33,172 nt of DNA from an uncultured Lachnospiraceae bacterium (GCA_946491665.1 CAMLYL010000031.1:1-33172), one strand, 5' to 3'; counted from the first letter of the stretch, positions 8,053 to 17,537 are shown. Made by a program: numbers and translations. The notes: generated by a model from the sequence alone, not told the origin.

Positions 8053-10167
8053 TCAGCTGTTATTCTCATGTTTCAGCACCACTGAAGAATACTTCGGCAG
8101 TGTGATCTTTAATCTTCCTCTGGTAATCACATATTCTACAGGAACAACGGAAAAACTGTCCTGCGTGGAATACATCACCTGCTTGACGATACATTCCCTC
8201 GGAATTCCTGTCGTGCGCACAGAAAGATCTATGGTATTAGGGTATGCTTCATTATTTACGATAATCACAAACTGCTGCTGCCGGTTAAAGCGTCCATAAC
8301 AGAGCATGTTTCTGGTGCCATCCAGAAACTTTACAGACCCGGTGCGAAGCGCCGGATTTTCTCTGTGGATACGGATCATTTCCCTGTGAAAGCGGATCAG
8401 CTCTTTATCCTCGCGTCCCCAGGGATATGTTCTCCGGTTATCCGGATCGGTAAATCCGCAGAGCCCTGCCTCGTCGCCGTAATAAATCGTCGGCGCCCCC
8501 GGCCAGGTCATCTGAATCACTACCGCTTCCTTCAGAATTGCCTTGTTCACATCCTGGGATGCCGCCTCGCTTCCCAGCTGAGCCACCCGTCCCACCTTAT
8601 GATTCGTCCTGGTCAGGAATCGCGAATGATCATGATTGGACAGCTGGTTCATGGAACACTGCAGAGACGGTGTCAGGAAATTGGCCATATAGTGTGTCAT
8701 GGCATTTCGGAAATTATCAAAATCCCCCATCATATAGTCCTTATAGTCGTCACTGTGCTTTTCCATTCCGGTCAGAAACCAGCTCAACGGTTCCATAAAA
8801 GCGTCATAATTCATCACCGTATCCCACTGATCGCCGCTCAGCCAGCTGCTGGCGTCACCGTAGTGCTCCGCCAGTATAATCGCATCGGGTTTGGCTTCTT
8901 TCACTGCCTGACGGAATTTTCTCCAGAATTCATGATTATATTCCGGGCTGTGTCCCAGATCCGCTGCCACATCCAGCCGCCATCCGTCGGCATTGTAGGG
9001 CGCAGAAACCCATTTTTTCGCAATTTTCATCGCATAGGCTTCCAGTTCCGGAGACTCCTCATAATTCAGCTTCGGCAGCGTATCATGTCCCCACCAGCCT
9101 TCATAGCTTCCGTTATCCGGGAACGCATCCTGATTATAAAATCTGAAATAATTATGATATTTGCTGTCCGCCGCGGCATAAGCGCCTGTTTCAAACTCTT
9201 CGCTGCTGTCATAAATCTTCTCCCGGTCCAGCCACTTATTGAAAGAACCGCAGTGATTGAACACCCCGTCCAGAATCACTTTAATCCCCCGGCGGTGAGC
9301 CTCCTCTACCAGCTTGATAAAAAGCCGGTTGCTGGCCTCAAGATTCTTCAGGCTTGTTACCCTTTTCCTGTAAATCTGTGCCTGACGATTATCCCTGCAG
9401 CCTTCAGGCAGAGCTTCCCCGCCGTCTTCCTCAATTACTCCGAAATGAGGATCGATATAATCATAATCCTGGGTATCATATTTATGACTGGAAGCAGACA
9501 CAAAGAGGGGGTTGAAATAAATTGCCTCTACCCCCAGCTCTTCCAGATAATCCAGCTTCTTCATCACACCCGCCAGATCGCCGCCGTAAAAATTCGCAAC
9601 ATCAAAATTTTCCGGATACTTATCCCAGTTATCCACATGCTTTACCGGCCGGTCGATATAAAAATATTCTCCGTCTTTCACATCGTTGGAAGGATCTCCG
9701 TTGCAGAACCGGTCCGTAAAAATCTGATACATCACGGCTCCCTTGGCCCAGTCCGGCGTGGAAAATCCGGGAACAATACAGAAGTCATACCGGTGCCGGT
9801 GCTCCCGGCAGACTCCCGCACGGTCATAATAACAGCGGAGCATTCCGGTAATCACCTCAAAATAATAATTAAAACGCTCCTCCCCCAACTGAATCTCCAC
9901 CTCATAATAATCAAACTGGCTGTCTGTTTCCACCAGCTTCATCTCAAAACTTTCCTCTTCGTGGTGAAGAATAATCAGATCCACATTATTGATATCGGTA
10001 CGGAACCGGATCCGCACCTTCTCATTTTTCCCCGGCTCCGGAGGAATACGGTAATCTGCGGTTCCGTCGCTGAAAAGCAGATTCTTGTGCAGGATCGGTC
10101 TCATCTGCAAAATATAGTTTTCTACACTGTAAAACTGCTGCGCCGAATCATACTTCATTTTTTTCAT
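8053..10167 (-). CDS. GH13 alpha-amylase family glycosidase (neopullulanase/cyclomaltodextrinase-like)
   Basis: Hydrolyses alpha-glucosidic bonds in maltodextrins, cyclodextrins or pullulan-type oligosaccharides. No signal peptide is present, so it acts in the cytosol on imported oligosaccharides. The 704-residue protein has an N-terminal beta-rich domain (about 25-130, CBM34-like), then the barrel starting VMYQIFTDRF. The four GH13 motifs are visible: DGVFNH (300-305), GWRLDVA with nucleophile Asp399, AEHYGD with acid/base Glu434, and SNHDHS with Asp513. A beta-sandwich C-terminal domain follows. The start overlaps the end of ftsH: ATG at 10167 lies 20 nt inside it, with AGGATGG just before, and ATG 10158 is an alternative. 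Translation is therefore coupled to ftsH, an unusual partner for a carbohydrate enzyme. Confidence 0.93.
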   Translation of the reverse strand: MKKMKYDSAQQFYSVENYILQMRPILHKNLLFSDGTADYRIPPEPGKNEKVRIRFRTDINNVDLIILHHEEESFEMKLVETDSQFDYYEVEIQLGEERFNYYFEVITGMLRCYYDRAGVCREHRHRYDFCIVPGFSTPDWAKGAVMYQIFTDRFCNGDPSNDVKDGEYFYIDRPVKHVDNWDKYPENFDVANFYGGDLAGVMKKLDYLEELGVEAIYFNPLFVSASSHKYDTQDYDYIDPHFGVIEEDGGEALPEGCRDNRQAQIYRKRVTSLKNLEASNRLFIKLVEEAHRRGIKVILDGVFNHCGSFNKWLDREKIYDSSEEFETGAYAAADSKYHNYFRFYNQDAFPDNGSYEGWWGHDTLPKLNYEESPELEAYAMKIAKKWVSAPYNADGWRLDVAADLGHSPEYNHEFWRKFRQAVKEAKPDAIILAEHYGDASSWLSGDQWDTVMNYDAFMEPLSWFLTGMEKHSDDYKDYMMGDFDNFRNAMTHYMANFLTPSLQCSMNQLSNHDHSRFLTRTNHKVGRVAQLGSEAASQDVNKAILKEAVVIQMTWPGAPTIYYGDEAGLCGFTDPDNRRTYPWGREDKELIRFHREMIRIHRENPALRTGSVKFLDGTRNMLCYGRFNRQQQFVIIVNNEAYPNTIDLSVRTTGIPRECIVKQVMYSTQDSFSVVPVEYVITRGRLKITLPKYSSVVLKHENNS

Positions 10168-12010
10168 CCATCCTGTCGTCAAGATTCTCTGCCGGCTCCG
10201 CGTCAAACAGAGCCTCAAACTCTGCCCGGCTGATCTTTTCCTTCTCCAGCAGAAGATCTGCGCAGCGGTGGAGTACATCCTCATGTGCCTGGATAATTTC
10301 TTTCGCTTTCACATAGCATCCGTCCACAATGCTCTTGATCTCCACATCTATCCGGCTCGCCACATTCTCACTGTAGCCCCTGGTATGCGCCAGGTCACGC
10401 CCGATGAAAACCTCATCATCATCATTGTCATAATTTAAAAGTCCGATGGATTCAGACATACCGTATTTTGTTACCATGGCCTTTGCCAGCGAGGTAGCCT
10501 GCTTGATATCCTGGGAAGCGCCTGTCGTCACATCATCAAAAATCAGTTCCTCGGCAATCCGGCCGCCCAGATCCACCATAATCTCCTGGAGCATCTGCCC
10601 CTTTGTATGGAACATCTCATCCTTTTCCGGAAGAGGCATGGTATAACCCGCCGCGCCGATGCCGGTAGGAATAATGGAAACAGTATACACCGGCCCCACG
10701 TCCGGCAGCACATGAAACAGAATCGCATGACCGGCCTCGTGAAACGCGGTAATCCGCTTCTCCTTGTCGGTAATCACACGGCTCTTCTTCTCCGCGCCGA
10801 TTCCCACCTTGATAAAGGCTCGCTTTATATCCTCCTGGCAGACATACATCCGCTTATCCTTGGCAGCCAGAATTGCCGCCTCATTGAGCAGGTTCTCCAG
10901 ATCCGCTCCGGTAAATCCAGCCGTCGTCTGGGCAATCTGCTTTAAGTCCACATCATCGCTGAGCGGCTTATTCTTGGCATGAACGTGCAGGATCTGCTCA
11001 CGGCCCGCCACATCCGGCCTGCCCACATATACCTTCCGGTCAAACCGTCCCGGCCGAAGCAGAGCCGGATCCAGAATATCCACACGGTTGGTCGCGGAAA
11101 TCACAATGATTCCCTCATTAACGCCAAAACCGTCCATCTCTACCAGAAGCTGATTCAGCGTCTGCTCCCGCTCGTCATGACCGCCGCCCATTCCGGTGCC
11201 TCTGCGGCGTCCCACCGCATCAATCTCATCAATAAACACAATACAGGGCGCATGACGCTTTGCCTCTGCAAACATATCCCTCACACGGGAAGCGCCCACG
11301 CCGACAAACATTTCCACAAAATCAGAACCGGAAATAGAAAAGAAAGGCACTCCCGCCTCACCGGCCACCGCCTTGGCAATCAGAGTCTTGCCCGTACCGG
11401 GAGGTCCAACCAGCAGCACACCCTTGGGAATCCGCGCCCCCAGCTGGGTATATTTTCCGGGATCCTTCAGAAAGTCCACCAGACCTTCCAGCTCCTCTTT
11501 TTCTTCCCGCAGTCCCGCTACATCCTTAAATTTCACTTTTACATTTTCTCCGGTCGTCATCCGGGCCCGGCTTTTTCCGAAATTCATCATTTTGGAATTC
11601 CCGCCGCCTCCTCCGGCCTGACCCGCCATGAGCATAAAAATAAAAATCATGGCTACAATCAGAATAATAGACGGAAGAAGTGACACCAGAATACTCTGCC
11701 TCGGCACATCCCGCAGAACATAATCCGAAAAGTTCTCCTGGGCCAGATAGTCCTCCACCTCACCCACATCAGAAACGACCACCTGCTCCCGACTGCCGTC
11801 CTTCAGGGAAACCACCAGTGTGCCGGTGGGAACCTGCTGATTCTGCCGAATCTGAACAAACCTCACTTCATCCTCTTCCACAGCCTGTTCAAACTGCGCA
11901 TAAGTATAAGTGGAAGTATTCACACTGCCCGAACTCAGCGACTGCCACACCAGTATAAAAATTACTATAATAACGATATAAACACCGAAACCTCTAAAAC
12001 TTCGCTTCAA
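10148..12010 (-). CDS. ftsH: ATP-dependent zinc metalloprotease FtsH
   Basis: A membrane-bound hexameric AAA+ protease that extracts and degrades membrane and regulatory proteins. I place the start at TTG 12010, giving 620 residues beginning [21 protein letters not shown] (12020-12026) sits 9 nt upstream, whereas the GTG at 12058 has no ribosome site and adds 16 non-conserved residues. Two membrane helices (about 10-24 and 106-130) flank an extracytoplasmic domain. Walker A GPPGTGKT (202-209), Walker B VFIDEID (258-264), the SRH with RPGRFDR, and zinc site HEAGH (424-428) are all intact. The gene follows hpt after 81 nt, the classic tilS-hpt-ftsH order. Confidence 0.97.
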   Translation of the reverse strand: MKRSFRGFGVYIVIIVIFILVWQSLSSGSVNTSTYTYAQFEQAVEEDEVRFVQIRQNQQVPTGTLVVSLKDGSREQVVVSDVGEVEDYLAQENFSDYVLRDVPRQSILVSLLPSIILIVAMIFIFMLMAGQAGGGGGNSKMMNFGKSRARMTTGENVKVKFKDVAGLREEKEELEGLVDFLKDPGKYTQLGARIPKGVLLVGPPGTGKTLIAKAVAGEAGVPFFSISGSDFVEMFVGVGASRVRDMFAEAKRHAPCIVFIDEIDAVGRRRGTGMGGGHDEREQTLNQLLVEMDGFGVNEGIIVISATNRVDILDPALLRPGRFDRKVYVGRPDVAGREQILHVHAKNKPLSDDVDLKQIAQTTAGFTGADLENLLNEAAILAAKDKRMYVCQEDIKRAFIKVGIGAEKKSRVITDKEKRITAFHEAGHAILFHVLPDVGPVYTVSIIPTGIGAAGYTMPLPEKDEMFHTKGQMLQEIMVDLGGRIAEELIFDDVTTGASQDIKQATSLAKAMVTKYGMSESIGLLNYDNDDDEVFIGRDLAHTRGYSENVASRIDVEIKSIVDGCYVKAKEIIQAHEDVLHRCADLLLEKEKISRAEFEALFDAEPAENLDDRMDEKNEV

Positions 12011-12091
12011 CGAACCGGTCCTCCTTCTTGTTGATTTGCTGCTGCCTGCAACCTCCACAACAGCGTTGATTTCCGTATTCTTCCTGTATAT

Positions 12092-12625
12092 TTAACAGAA
12101 CTCAATCTCACCGATATAAGGCAGATTGCGGTATTTCTGTGCATAGTCCAATCCATAGCCGACCACAAACTTATCCGGTATCACATAACCCACATAATCC
12201 ACCGGCACTTCCACCACACGGCGGTCCGGTTTGGATAGCAGTGTGCAGATACGGACGCTCTTTGCCCCCCTGTCCTTCATCTCCTGCGAAAGAAAATGAA
12301 GCGTATTGCCGGAATCAATGATATCCTCTGCAATCAGCACATTCTCTCCCTCCACGGAGCTTTCCAGATCCTTTGTGATCTTTACCTGTCCGCTGGACTC
12401 CGTTCCGTTCCCGTAACTGGATACATACATAAAATCCATATAGACAGGAGACGTAATCCGTTTCGCCAGCTCACACGCAAAAAAGCTGGCGCCCTTTAAA
12501 ATACAGATCAGCTTCACCGGCTCCCCGTTCAAATCTTCACTGATCTGCGCTCCCAGCTGTCTGATTCTTTCACATACTTCTTCTTCCGTATACATTACAT
12601 GAATCTGTTCACACATTGTACGCAT
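12092..12625 (-). CDS. hpt: Hypoxanthine(-guanine) phosphoribosyltransferase
   Basis: A purine-salvage enzyme converting hypoxanthine or guanine plus PRPP to IMP or GMP. The 177-residue protein carries the PRPP-binding motif VLIAEDIIDSGNT (96-108), LKGASFFACELAKRI near the N-terminus, and the C-terminal PDKFVVGYGLDY base-binding region. The start at 12625 has AAGAGG about 5 nt upstream and lies 31 nt inside the end of tilS in another frame. ATGs 9 and 30 nt further in are possible alternatives. The tilS-hpt overlap implies coupled translation. Confidence 0.95.
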   Translation of the reverse strand: MRTMCEQIHVMYTEEEVCERIRQLGAQISEDLNGEPVKLICILKGASFFACELAKRITSPVYMDFMYVSSYGNGTESSGQVKITKDLESSVEGENVLIAEDIIDSGNTLHFLSQEMKDRGAKSVRICTLLSKPDRRVVEVPVDYVGYVIPDKFVVGYGLDYAQKYRNLPYIGEIEFC

Positions 12626-14019
12626 AACACCCTCTTGGTCCCGCGGTCCACTTTATAAGCCTCGCTGATCCGATGGCCGATCACCCACAGGACATGACTT
12701 TCTTCTGTCAGTAATAGAATCTGATCCCGATCCTTTGCCGGAATCTTTTCATCAATAAAATACCGTTTCAGCTTCTTATGTCCGCCCTCCCGGTCCGACT
12801 GCAGATAATCCCCCGGACGGCGGGTACGGAGCCAAACAGTATTTTTTATTTTATCATAATCAAACCATTTCGTATATCTTTTTTCAGGAATTTTTTCAAA
12901 ATTTCCGTCAAAATCCATCACTTTCACGCGGAATCGCATCCCGTTTCCGCAAAGAGTTTCTCCCGGAATCGCCAGCATCCGGCAGAACGGCTGCAAAGCC
13001 GCTTCCTTTTCCTTCTCCTTCCAAACGAAAAACAGGTCCACGGTTTCATAAGTCCGCTCCGCCGTGATTCCCCGGGGAAGACTGATCCTTCTGCCAACCT
13101 CACCGAAAAAAAGCTGCCGTACCTGCTCCACATGCCCGGAGGTAATATCCTTTCTGCTGCCGGCCAGCATTCCGATGAGCTGATGCAGCAGATTTGTCTG
13201 CAGTACCGGGGCAATTTTATGAAAAGCTTCACAGAAAACACGGATTTGTCTGTTCTTCTCATCTATTCCGATAATCTCATAGGCTCCCTGCCCCGCCTGC
13301 AGCGCTGCCTCATCCAGATAGGCACAGATTTCCCGAAGCTGCCGGGCCGTCTCCGTCATATGAAGCACCGCCTGATTGTTAATCAGTTTCAGACCGGGCA
13401 GCACCTGACTGCGGATCCGGTTTCTGGAATAAGTCACATCTCCGTTGGTGACATCCGTACACCAGGGCTGTTCTCTTTCTTCCAGCCATGCTTCGATTTC
13501 CTCCCTGGTAAGACAAAGGAGCGGCCGGATCACCTGTATGCCGCCCATATCCATTACCGGGGCAATTCCGCTCAGCCCCCGGATACCTGTTCCCCTTGCC
13601 AGATGAAACAACATCGTCTCCGCGCTGTCATCCCCGTGATGGGCAATTGCGACTTTCGCGGCCGGTTCCCCTGCACAGGCTCTGCGAAAACAGTCATAAC
13701 GCAGTTCTCTGGCCGCCTCTTCCAGAGATTCTCCTGTTTCTTCCGCATAGGTCACAGCATTCACAGTATACCGCCTGCAGGGAATTTTCAGATTCCGGCA
13801 GAGTTCTTCCGTAAACTCAGCGTCTGCCAGACTCTCCGCTCCCCGGATCCCGTGCTCCACATGAACCGCCTCCAGCGAAAAACTCATGTTTTCCCGCAGT
13901 TTGGCCAGCAGCAGCAGCAGGCACACCGAATCCGCTCCTCCGGATACACCGGCCACAATCCTGCCGCCCTCTTCTATCATATGATGTTTTTCCATAAAAA
14001 ACTTAACTTTTTTCAGCAT
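12595..14019 (-). CDS. tilS: tRNA(Ile)-lysidine synthase
   Basis: Attaches lysine to C34 of the CAU-anticodon tRNA-Ile using ATP, so that it reads AUA; essential in most bacteria. The 474-residue protein has the PP-loop VSGGADS (25-31), EHGIRG (substrate-binding), AIAHHGDDSAETMLFHLARGT, RNRIRSQVLP and a full C-terminal domain with RRPGDYLQ. The start at 14019 has GGGAG 8-9 nt upstream. It lies 24 nt after spoIIE, as in Bacillus, where the same pair neighbours hprT and ftsH. Confidence 0.96.
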   Translation of the reverse strand: MLKKVKFFMEKHHMIEEGGRIVAGVSGGADSVCLLLLLAKLRENMSFSLEAVHVEHGIRGAESLADAEFTEELCRNLKIPCRRYTVNAVTYAEETGESLEEAARELRYDCFRRACAGEPAAKVAIAHHGDDSAETMLFHLARGTGIRGLSGIAPVMDMGGIQVIRPLLCLTREEIEAWLEEREQPWCTDVTNGDVTYSRNRIRSQVLPGLKLINNQAVLHMTETARQLREICAYLDEAALQAGQGAYEIIGIDEKNRQIRVFCEAFHKIAPVLQTNLLHQLIGMLAGSRKDITSGHVEQVRQLFFGEVGRRISLPRGITAERTYETVDLFFVWKEKEKEAALQPFCRMLAIPGETLCGNGMRFRVKVMDFDGNFEKIPEKRYTKWFDYDKIKNTVWLRTRRPGDYLQSDREGGHKKLKRYFIDEKIPAKDRDQILLLTEESHVLWVIGHRISEAYKVDRGTKRVLCVQCVNRFM

Positions 14020-14043
14020 GGCATTCTCCCATACCTGTTTTTC

Positions 14044-15894
14044 TCAGGCCGCTCCCGGCTGTCGCTTCCAGATCCCCGCTGTCAGAACCGTCATATCATC
14101 CCGTACCCGGCCGCCGGTAAACAAAAGCACCTGTTCCAGCACCTGCCGGGAAAACTGAGAAGGATTATTCGTATCCACGCCCCGGATAATGTCCGCCATG
14201 GTCTCTTTCGCGTCATCCACATAAAGGTGATCCAGCGTACCGTCCGTAACCATGACCACAAAATCTCCGTCTCCCAGCTGAACTTCCTGCCGCACCGGCG
14301 TCTGATTCATAAAAACCCCCACCGGCATACTGTTATCCTCAAGCCAGGTCACCTGATCTCCATGCCGGATAAATGTAGCGGCAGCGCCTACTTTATACAT
14401 GCCGGCCTTTCCGCTGTCCATATCAATACAGGCCAGATCCACCGTGGAAAACAGGTTGTGGTCGCCATGTGTGACCATGGCTGAATTCATCATCTGCAGA
14501 GCCGTATCCGGACGAAAGCCGGATTCCATAAATTTCTCTATTAAATCTATCACCATTTCACTTTCTTTACAAGCAGAATAACCGCTTCCCATACCATCAG
14601 AAACAATCATTATACATCTTCCGTCATCCAGCATCTGAAAAGCAAAACTGTCACCGGACACCTGCTCCCCCTCCCTCACAGCCCTTGCCACCCCATAATA
14701 GGCAGTCAGTTCTGTAGTTTCCAGGAAAGACAGTCTGGCGCCTTTCTCTCCCAGCAGGGACTTTGCGTCTCTGGCCGGAAGAAAGGTATGATCCGATTCC
14801 CTGCTGATAATTTTTGCCAGTTCCTTCACGGCAATGCATTTCTTTCCCCGGGTGCGCCCGGAAAACAAAAGCTCCAGTTTCTCCCCGGACTTCCTGAGAA
14901 CGCGCAGGCTGTCGCATATTACGCCGTTTTCCTTCAGTGCATACCGCACCGCCGCAGTCAGCTTCCCCTCCAGAGCAGTTACATCCTGATCGTTTTTCGC
15001 ACAATCTTCCATGATATATGCCATGGCATTGAGCTGCTGAGCGATAGCATCCCGGTTCTCCTGAAGACGGTTATACCAGGCCATATTCAGATGAGCTTTT
15101 TCAAATACCCGCATAACCTGGTTCATCATCTCATCCATACAGATACAGTGCTCGCCCAGATCCCTGGCCGTACGTTCCGTATCCTCCCCCTTCTGAACAG
15201 ACTGCAGAAAACGGTACAGGAGCTGATACATGGGAGTATCCTCCGTCTCCCAGCAGAGGGCGCACTGATTACAGGAAACGCAGACATTTCCGGTAACTTC
15301 ATTCTGCATCCGGCTCAGTTCTTCCGCCGTAAAATCACTCCGGTAACGATTCATCTGCCGGAAAGTTTTTGCAAGCTGCTGAAAAGACTGCGCATACTCA
15401 TTCAACTTCTCTCCGCCCTGCACATAAACCGGCATGGGCTGCCTTCCCGCCGGTTCCCAGTCCAGAAACAAATAAAACAGCCGTGTACAGATAAAAACAA
15501 ATCCATAAATAAAAACCCCCTCCAGAATTCCGATCGCCACCGTAGCCGCATCCGGAATCCTCATCAGCTGCCATGACAGGGTGACCGCCGCAGTTACGCC
15601 TCCGGCTATGGCTGCTGCTGCTCCGGTTCTGCATTTGTGAAAGTACCATTCTGCCAGTTTCACCAGAACAGCAGCCAGAATCACCACCAGACCGTATTTT
15701 ATCAGAATCCGCACCGGCGCCAGCGCCAGCAGCCCTCCAATCGTACACAAAAACAACAGACTGCGGTTGACTCCCGACATAAATCCGGTCATAAATACAG
15801 CCGGAACAAGAGGATACATCCCCGCCACCGTAAAACGCGGAGCCAGCACCGCCAGAACACAGATCACCAGTTGCTTCACATCAAATTTTCGCAT
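14044..15894 (-). CDS. spoIIE: Stage II sporulation protein E, PP2C-type phosphatase
   Basis: SpoIIE dephosphorylates the anti-anti-sigma factor SpoIIAA-P, freeing sigma-F in the forespore, and takes part in asymmetric septation. The 616-residue form is shorter than the ~827 of B. subtilis; the N-terminal membrane part (1-150) has about five or six helices rather than ten. A cytosolic linker with CVSCNQCALC (Cys205, 208, 211, 214) leads to the PP2C domain (about 395-608), with VSGDSF (Asp415) and SDGMGSG (Asp433) for metal binding and VTDGTLDHL near the end. The start at 15894 has AGGAGG 8 nt upstream; the in-frame ATG 24 nt earlier lacks one. A promoter with unusual spacing precedes it. Confidence 0.93.
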   Translation of the reverse strand: MRKFDVKQLVICVLAVLAPRFTVAGMYPLVPAVFMTGFMSGVNRSLLFLCTIGGLLALAPVRILIKYGLVVILAAVLVKLAEWYFHKCRTGAAAAIAGGVTAAVTLSWQLMRIPDAATVAIGILEGVFIYGFVFICTRLFYLFLDWEPAGRQPMPVYVQGGEKLNEYAQSFQQLAKTFRQMNRYRSDFTAEELSRMQNEVTGNVCVSCNQCALCWETEDTPMYQLLYRFLQSVQKGEDTERTARDLGEHCICMDEMMNQVMRVFEKAHLNMAWYNRLQENRDAIAQQLNAMAYIMEDCAKNDQDVTALEGKLTAAVRYALKENGVICDSLRVLRKSGEKLELLFSGRTRGKKCIAVKELAKIISRESDHTFLPARDAKSLLGEKGARLSFLETTELTAYYGVARAVREGEQVSGDSFAFQMLDDGRCIMIVSDGMGSGYSACKESEMVIDLIEKFMESGFRPDTALQMMNSAMVTHGDHNLFSTVDLACIDMDSGKAGMYKVGAAATFIRHGDQVTWLEDNSMPVGVFMNQTPVRQEVQLGDGDFVVMVTDGTLDHLYVDDAKETMADIIRGVDTNNPSQFSRQVLEQVLLFTGGRVRDDMTVLTAGIWKRQPGAA

Positions 15895-15929
15895 TACAAT
15901 TTCCTCCTGACATTTCATCGATGGGTGCT

Positions 15930-15994
15930 ATTGTAAAACGATGCGCCGGAAATCTTTGTCAAACGGTTGTCCGGTTTTCAAAAATATTTCGCCA
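15930..15994 (-). promoter_or_regulatory. Putative Spo0A-activated sigma-A promoter of spoIIE (21-bp spacer)
   Basis: Minus-strand TTGACA (15957-15962) is followed by 21 nt and TACAAT (15930-15935). The known B. subtilis spoIIE and spoIIG promoters have near-consensus hexamers 21-22 bp apart and depend on Spo0A-P. A TGGCGAA box (15988-15994), fitting TGNCGAA, lies upstream. TTTGACA over the -35, one mismatch from an inverted TGTCGAA box, is a second candidate. Confidence 0.7.
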
Positions 15995-16056
15995 AAGTTC
16001 GGTTCTGAAGTGTTTTTTGAATCGAATCGATGTAACTAAACCTGATTAACAGATTC

Positions 16057-16083
16057 AAAAAAGGAATCCCTCTGCGGGATTCC
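16057..16083 (-). terminator. Intrinsic terminator after divIC
   Basis: GGAATCCC/GGGATTCC stem (16063-16070 with 16076-16083), 5-nt loop, then six T on the minus strand. It closes the yabP-yabQ-divIC transcript before the spoIIE promoter. Confidence 0.88.
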
Positions 16084-16106
16084 CTCTCTATATACCTGAA
16101 CAATTA

Positions 16107-16403
16107 CTATTCTTCTTTAAACAAAATCTCATCCTGATAAACCATTCCCAGCTTCGATCTGGCCACATCCTCCACATACTGATCTGTGCCCACATACTCC
16201 TGCCGCTCCTCAAGATCTTCGGAACGCTGCTGTTCATCCTCCAGCTGAGCCTCCAGCTCCTGCTGCTCCTGCTGATATTCCTGATCCTGATGATATAATC
16301 GCACAATCTGAACTGACAAAATCACCATTACCGCCAGAGCAATACAGGAAATACAGATCTTGCCGGATCCTGACTTTTTCTTCTTTCTCTTCTTGCTGCG
16401 CAA
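16107..16403 (-). CDS. divIC: FtsL/DivIC-family cell-division protein
   Basis: A septum-formation initiator: a small bitopic protein that joins FtsL/FtsQ at the divisome. The 98-residue protein has a lysine-rich cytoplasmic head (1-14), one membrane helix (about 16-36), a Gln/Glu-rich coiled coil (about 40-70) and the short C-terminal domain with VEDVARSKLGMVY. The start is TTG at 16403, with AGAGGG 9 nt upstream; no in-frame ATG fits. It follows yabQ by 19 nt, the position divIC holds in Bacillus. Confidence 0.9.
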   Translation of the reverse strand: MRSKKRKKKKSGSGKICISCIALAVMVILSVQIVRLYHQDQEYQQEQQELEAQLEDEQQRSEDLEERQEYVGTDQYVEDVARSKLGMVYQDEILFKEE

Positions 16404-16422
16404 CTGCCCATACCCTCTTTCT

Positions 16423-16914
16423 CTACAGCTTACTAAGTCCTATTTTAACTGCTTTGCCTATTTTTTTCAATCGTTTTTTCCATCCGTTCACGCTTTTTTT
16501 ACGAATGTGGTTTGCCGTCCCGACTTTCTTTTTCGCAGAAGCTCCCAGAATGCGGAAAGGTTTGCTGATCCGTCCGAATATCCGATGCAGAACATGCAGA
16601 ATCCGCCGGAACACAGCCGTTCCACACCGCACCACATGGCGGCTGATGAAAATACTGTAGAGAATCATTCCCACAGCAGCGCCGAACACCAGAAACCCCC
16701 GGATAACGCCCTCATTATACCGATACATAAACCCGAACATTCCCAGAGCACAGAACAGCCAGAATATAATATCCTCCACCGCGATTCCCACAGTCCTGTG
16801 CCGCAGAATCCGCCGGCATATCCGCAGCAAATCATACAGAAATAACAGTCCCGCGCCCAGAAGGACCGCCAGCCCAAAAAGCTGTCCCTGCCGGACAATT
16901 TCTCCGTAAACCAT
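16423..16914 (-). CDS. yabQ: Spore cortex biosynthesis protein YabQ
   Basis: A membrane protein needed for cortex formation in B. subtilis. The 163-residue protein has an N-terminal membrane part with about three or four helices (8-30, 48-65, 70-92) and YDLLRICRR between them. The very basic C-terminal tail is rich in Lys/Arg. Its ATG shares one base with the stop of yabP (TAATG), so the two are coupled. The yabP-yabQ-divIC order is the known sporulation cluster. Confidence 0.9.
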   Translation of the reverse strand: MVYGEIVRQGQLFGLAVLLGAGLLFLYDLLRICRRILRHRTVGIAVEDIIFWLFCALGMFGFMYRYNEGVIRGFLVFGAAVGMILYSIFISRHVVRCGTAVFRRILHVLHRIFGRISKPFRILGASAKKKVGTANHIRKKSVNGWKKRLKKIGKAVKIGLSKL

Positions 16915-17201
16915 TATTTAAACAAACGGCCGAAGAAAGACTCTCCCCGGTCGTTTCCCTTCGACATATCTGAATACTGCAGAGAATCCACTTTTCCGGA
17001 AATATCCACTTCTCCTTTTTCCAGAGTGAGCCGGTTCACATGAAGATCCTTGCCCCGGATCATGAGCATGCCCAGCTCTGTCTCAATCAGAATTTCATTC
17101 ACATCAAAAGACAATATATCCGTAATCCCATTCAGGGATATTTTGCTGCGGTTCGTTAAAATCAGCTTATGCTGTCCGGTTGATGCCTGTCTCTCTTCCA
17201 T
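16914..17201 (-). CDS. yabP: Sporulation protein YabP
   Basis: A small soluble sporulation protein of the YabP/YqfC family, a partner of YabQ. The 95-residue protein reads as beta-rich: HKLILTNRSKISLNGI, then VLSFDVNEI-type and ETELGMLMIRGKDLHV segments, LEKGEVDISGKV, and a variable tail ending FFGRLFK. GGGGAGG lies about 9 nt before the ATG. The 96-nt gap from rqcP holds a possible promoter, consistent with a separate sporulation transcript. Confidence 0.9.
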   Translation of the reverse strand: MEERQASTGQHKLILTNRSKISLNGITDILSFDVNEILIETELGMLMIRGKDLHVNRLTLEKGEVDISGKVDSLQYSDMSKGNDRGESFFGRLFK

Positions 17202-17254
17202 TAAAAAATGCCTCCCCTCATATGCTTCTCATTCACTCTATGCAGGGAAAGGCA

Positions 17255-17260
17255 ATTATA
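17255..17260 (-). promoter_or_regulatory. Possible promoter of yabP-yabQ-divIC
   Basis: A perfect TATAAT lies on minus in the rqcP-yabP gap, but the -35 at 16-18 nt is poor. The same stretch has AGGTAAA-N14-GAAT, which resembles a sigma-H promoter, and CATAGAGT, a partial sigma-E -10. The sigma factor cannot be decided from sequence. Confidence 0.35.
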
Positions 17261-17297
17261 GAACATTCAGGCGTCTGTTTCATTTACCTGTTGCTGC

Positions 17298-17537
17298 TTA
17301 CAGGTACCGGAACATTTCTCTGGCCTCTTCTTTCCGTGAAGTGTCCGCAACCATCAGCACTTCCGCCTTCACGGATTTGTTGCCGAAAGCAATTTCAATA
17401 ACATCTCCTTCTTTCACATTCAGGGATGCCTTCGCCGGCTTGCCGTTTACCATAACGCGTCCTGCGTCACAGGCCTCATTGGCAACCGTACGCCGCTTAA
17501 TCAGCCTGGAAACTTTTAAAAATTTATCTAATCTCAT
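17298..17537 (-). CDS. rqcP: S4-domain RNA-binding protein RqcP (YabO/HslR type)
   Basis: In B. subtilis this protein binds obstructed 50S subunits with RqcH and helps add C-terminal alanine tails to stalled nascent chains. The 79-residue protein is almost all S4 domain: MRLDKFLKVSRLIKRRTVANEACDAG in the usual RNA-binding position, then GRVMVNGKPAKAS and VKEGDVIEI. AGGAGG stands 3-8 nt before the ATG. The gene lies between hup and yabP, the conserved place of yabO. Confidence 0.9.
   Translation of the reverse strand: MRLDKFLKVSRLIKRRTVANEACDAGRVMVNGKPAKASLNVKEGDVIEIAFGNKSVKAEVLMVADTSRKEEAREMFRYL

Noticed and set aside
8365..10233. A 622-residue open frame on plus, opposite the GH13 gene
   Set aside because: Antisense to an intact amylase with all catalytic motifs; no motif of its own and no promoter.
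12011..12058. GTG start for ftsH at 12058
   Set aside because: No ribosome site precedes it, while TTG 12010 has AAGGAGG at 9 nt and gives the usual FtsH N-terminus.
12778..14484. A 568-residue open frame on plus, opposite tilS and spoIIE
   Set aside because: Spans two conserved genes on the other strand, with no recognisable domain and no ribosome site.
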